Below, piece after piece: positions 16,039 through 18,012 of a stretch of DNA of 18,012 nt. Within the stretch, counting starts at the first letter, position 1. Each line of letters starts with the position of its first letter. This DNA comes from Thiobacillus sp. UBA2487. GTDB lineage: Bacteria > Pseudomonadota > Gammaproteobacteria > Burkholderiales > Sulfuriferulaceae. The stretch spans positions 1,920 to 19,931 of the forward strand of contig DDOT01000177.1 of assembly GCA_002341815.1 (NCBI GenBank), read 5' to 3'. Both the position numbers and the translations under genes were made by a program. The notes under the pieces were generated by a model. It saw nothing but the letters and a program-made list of their open reading frames with translations. It had not been told where the DNA came from and did no database searches.

Positions 16039-18012
16039 ATGAAAAGAATGTTATTTAACGCTACCCAAGCTGAAGAGCTGCGGGTGGCCATTGTCGATGG
16101 ACAAAAACTCATCGACCTGGATATTGAATCCGCAAGTAAAGAGCAACGAAAAAGCAACATCTACAAAGGCATTATCACCCGCATTGAACCCGGCCTTGAA
16201 GCCGCGTTTGTTGATTATGGCAATGACCGGCACGGCTTCCTGCCCTTCAAGGAGGTGGCGCGTAATTGCTGGAATAACGCTGGCGGCGAAGGTGGTCGTC
16301 CGCGCATTCAAGATGTCATGCGCGAAGGCCAGGAAATCATCGTTCAGGTGGAAAAGGACGAACGCGGCAACAAAGGTGCAGCGCTGACATCCTACATCAG
16401 TCTGGCAGGGCGCTATCTGGTGCTGATGCCCAACAACCCGCGCGGCGGTGGCGTATCGCGTCGAATCGAAGGCGAGGAACGCAACGAGTTACGCGATGTG
16501 ATGAACCAGCTTGAGCTACCCGCCGGGATGAGCATTATTGCCCGCACTGCCGGCATTGGCCGCGGTGTCGAAGAGTTGCAGTGGGATCTCAACTACCTGC
16601 TCCAGTTGTGGAATGCCATTGACAACGCGGCCAGCAGTCAAAAGGGCGCTTTCCTGATCTATCAAGAAAGCAGCCTGGTCATTCGCGCCATCCGTGATTA
16701 TTTTCAGCCGGATATTGGTGAAATCTTGATCGACACCAGCGATGTGTATGAACAAGCGCACCAGTTCATGAGTCATGTCATGCCGGCCAACGTAAACAAA
16801 GTCAAACTGTATAACGATGACATTCCGTTGTTTTCCCGCTTTCAAATCGAACATCAAATTGAAACCGCCTTCTCACGCGAAGTGAATTTACCCTCTGGCG
16901 GGGCGATTGTCATTGACCACACAGAAGCATTGGTAGCCGTTGACGTCAATTCGGCACGCTCAACCCGGGGCGCCGACATCGAGCAAACCGCATTCAACAC
17001 CAATCTGGAAGCCGCAGAAGAAGTGGCGCGCCAACTGCGCCTGCGCGATTTGGGCGGGCTGATTGTGATTGATTTCATCGACATGGAGAACCAGCGCAAC
17101 CAACGTGAGGTTGAAAATCGCCTGCGCGATGCCCTGCACCATGACCGCGCCCGCGTTCAGTTTGGCAAAATTTCCAAATTCGGCTTGATGGAACTGTCAC
17201 GTCAGCGCCTGCAACCATCATTAGGCGAGTCCAGCCACCAACCCTGTCCGCGCTGTAGTGGCACCGGCTTTATACGCGGCATTGAATCGACCGCGCTTCA
17301 TATTTTGCGCATCATTCAAGAACAGGCCATGAAGGACAATACCGGCGCGATTCATGTGCAAATTCCGGTAGATGTCGCCACGTTCCTTTTGAATGAAAAA
17401 CGCGATGACATTGTGGCGATTGAATCGCGTTTGAAAGTCAGCGTGCTGCTGATCCCCAACATTCATTTGGTTACGCCGCACTATAAAATCCTCCGTCTGC
17501 GACACGACGAAGTGGCCGCATTGGAACACGCAACGCCAAGCTACCAGATGGCAGAATCGGTAGAAGAAACCCAAGCGGAAGAACCGCGTAAAGAATCGCG
17601 TCCATCCACCCAGGTGCCCGTCGTGCAAGGCATTACGCCTGCACAACCCGCTCCAATCATGCCGGAAAAACAATCGCAACCAGTCGCGCAGACGGTGCAA
17701 CCGGTTACCAATCTGCAAAGCACCACACCAAGCAAGCCCGGTCTCATCAACCGTATTTTTGGCTGGTTGCAAAAATTGGGCGATGAAAAAACTGCGAATG
17801 ATGCCACCCCACAGGTGACGCATGTGCAAACACCACCTGCCGAGCCAACCAAGGTTGCATCACCATCGCCACGACCAACCCGCCCTGAGCGCGAACGCAT
17901 CGCTCAACCGCGCAACGAACAAACGCGCAATGATTCACGCAATACCCAACCGCGCAACGATTCACGCGGTGAGCAACCACGCAACGATCAACCACGCGGA
18001 GAGCAACCGCGT
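16039..18012 (+). CDS. rne: Ribonuclease E (C-terminus cut by the window edge)
   Basis: The frame is open for 658 codons to the right edge. RNase E is the endonuclease that starts most mRNA decay and rRNA/tRNA processing and scaffolds the degradosome. The N-terminus MKRMLFNATQAEELRVAIVDG is diagnostic. An S1 domain covers about residues 36-130. Catalytic Asp302 (VDVNSARSTRG) and Asp345 (VIDFIDME) match E. coli Asp303/Asp346. The zinc-link CPRC (Cys403, Cys406) matches E. coli Cys404/Cys407. After residue 515 the sequence is low-complexity, with GLINRIFGWLQKL at 568-580, an amphipathic stretch in the place of the E. coli membrane-binding segment A, and then an Arg-rich repetitive tail. The catalytic core is complete. 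The start ATG 16039 has GGGAGA upstream. RNase G is excluded by the length beyond about 490 aa. Confidence 0.97.
   Translation, partial: MKRMLFNATQAEELRVAIVDGQKLIDLDIESASKEQRKSNIYKGIITRIEPGLEAAFVDYGNDRHGFLPFKEVARNCWNNAGGEGGRPRIQDVMREGQEIIVQVEKDERGNKGAALTSYISLAGRYLVLMPNNPRGGGVSRRIEGEERNELRDVMNQLELPAGMSIIARTAGIGRGVEELQWDLNYLLQLWNAIDNAASSQKGAFLIYQESSLVIRAIRDYFQPDIGEILIDTSDVYEQAHQFMSHVMPANVNKVKLYNDDIPLFSRFQIEHQIETAFSREVNLPSGGAIVIDHTEALVAVDVNSARSTRGADIEQTAFNTNLEAAEEVARQLRLRDLGGLIVIDFIDMENQRNQREVENRLRDALHHDRARVQFGKISKFGLMELSRQRLQPSLGESSHQPCPRCSGTGFIRGIESTALHILRIIQEQAMKDNTGAIHVQIPVDVATFLLNEKRDDIVAIESRLKVSVLLIPNIHLVTPHYKILRLRHDEVAALEHATPSYQMAESVEETQAEEPRKESRPSTQVPVVQGITPAQPAPIMPEKQSQPVAQTVQPVTNLQSTTPSKPGLINRIFGWLQKLGDEKTANDATPQVTHVQTPPAEPTKVASPSPRPTRPERERIAQPRNEQTRNDSRNTQPRNDSRGEQPRNDQPRGEQPR
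17905..18012 (+). repeat. Degenerate QPRND/GEQPR repeats in the RNase E tail
   Basis: Residues 623-658 are built from short units: QPRNE, TRNDSR, TQPRNDSR, GEQPRND, QPRGEQPR. At DNA level the core CAACCGCGCAACGA recurs with small changes about every 15-33 bases. The array continues past the window edge. Arg-rich disordered tails bind RNA in RNase E; here that role is inferred. Confidence 0.8.

Noticed and set aside
1..18012. Possible defence island, CRISPR array, phage or transposon remnant, tRNA or rRNA genes.
   Set aside because: No repeat-spacer pattern, terminal inverted repeats, transposase or integrase motif, or tRNA T-loop with matching stems was found; gene content is housekeeping.

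Overview
The window looks like chromosomal DNA of a proteobacterium, most likely a betaproteobacterium. Two gene blocks point that way: an ECF-like sigma factor followed by DUF3619 and DUF3106 genes, and the order rne / rluC / HAD phosphatase / S49 peptidase. The genes look vertically inherited, with similar composition throughout. I see no insertion sequence, phage, CRISPR array, tRNA or rRNA.

Layout. (1) Positions 1-3486, minus strand: a coupled set made of an unknown 137-aa gene, a CbbQ/NorQ-type AAA+ ATPase and a CbbO/NorD-type VWA protein cut by the left edge. Such pairs remodel a metalloenzyme or Rubisco, but no client enzyme gene is in view. A 107-aa unknown gene is divergent at 3588-3911. 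(2) Positions 4140-6433, minus strand: a tight five-gene unit of a DsrE-family protein, a secreted HIRAN-domain protein, tsaB (tRNA t6A synthesis), rimI (ribosomal protein acetylation) and a probable holD (psi subunit of the DNA polymerase III clamp loader). (3) Positions 6533-10929, plus strand: purL, whose frame is interrupted by one TAA codon at 7364-7366, followed by a translationally coupled Nfu-domain gene. (4) Positions 10923-12461, minus strand: a sigma factor, a DUF3619 membrane protein and a DUF3106 secreted protein, overlapping one another. (5) Positions 12481-15102, minus strand: rluC, a HAD phosphatase and an S49 peptidase. (6) A 936-base gene-free stretch at 15103-16038. (7) rne (RNase E) from 16039, running off the right edge within its repetitive Arg/Pro/Asn-rich tail.

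Most of the content is housekeeping: purine synthesis, tRNA and rRNA modification, RNA decay and replication. The points that merit a second look are the nonsense codon in purL, the CbbQ/CbbO pair with two unknown small neighbours, the exported HIRAN protein in a tsaB operon, and the rluC-rne intergenic region. That region holds a terminator-like hairpin, a consensus -10 hexamer and a long stable hairpin, none explained by a coding gene. I found no convincing new defence or mobile system.
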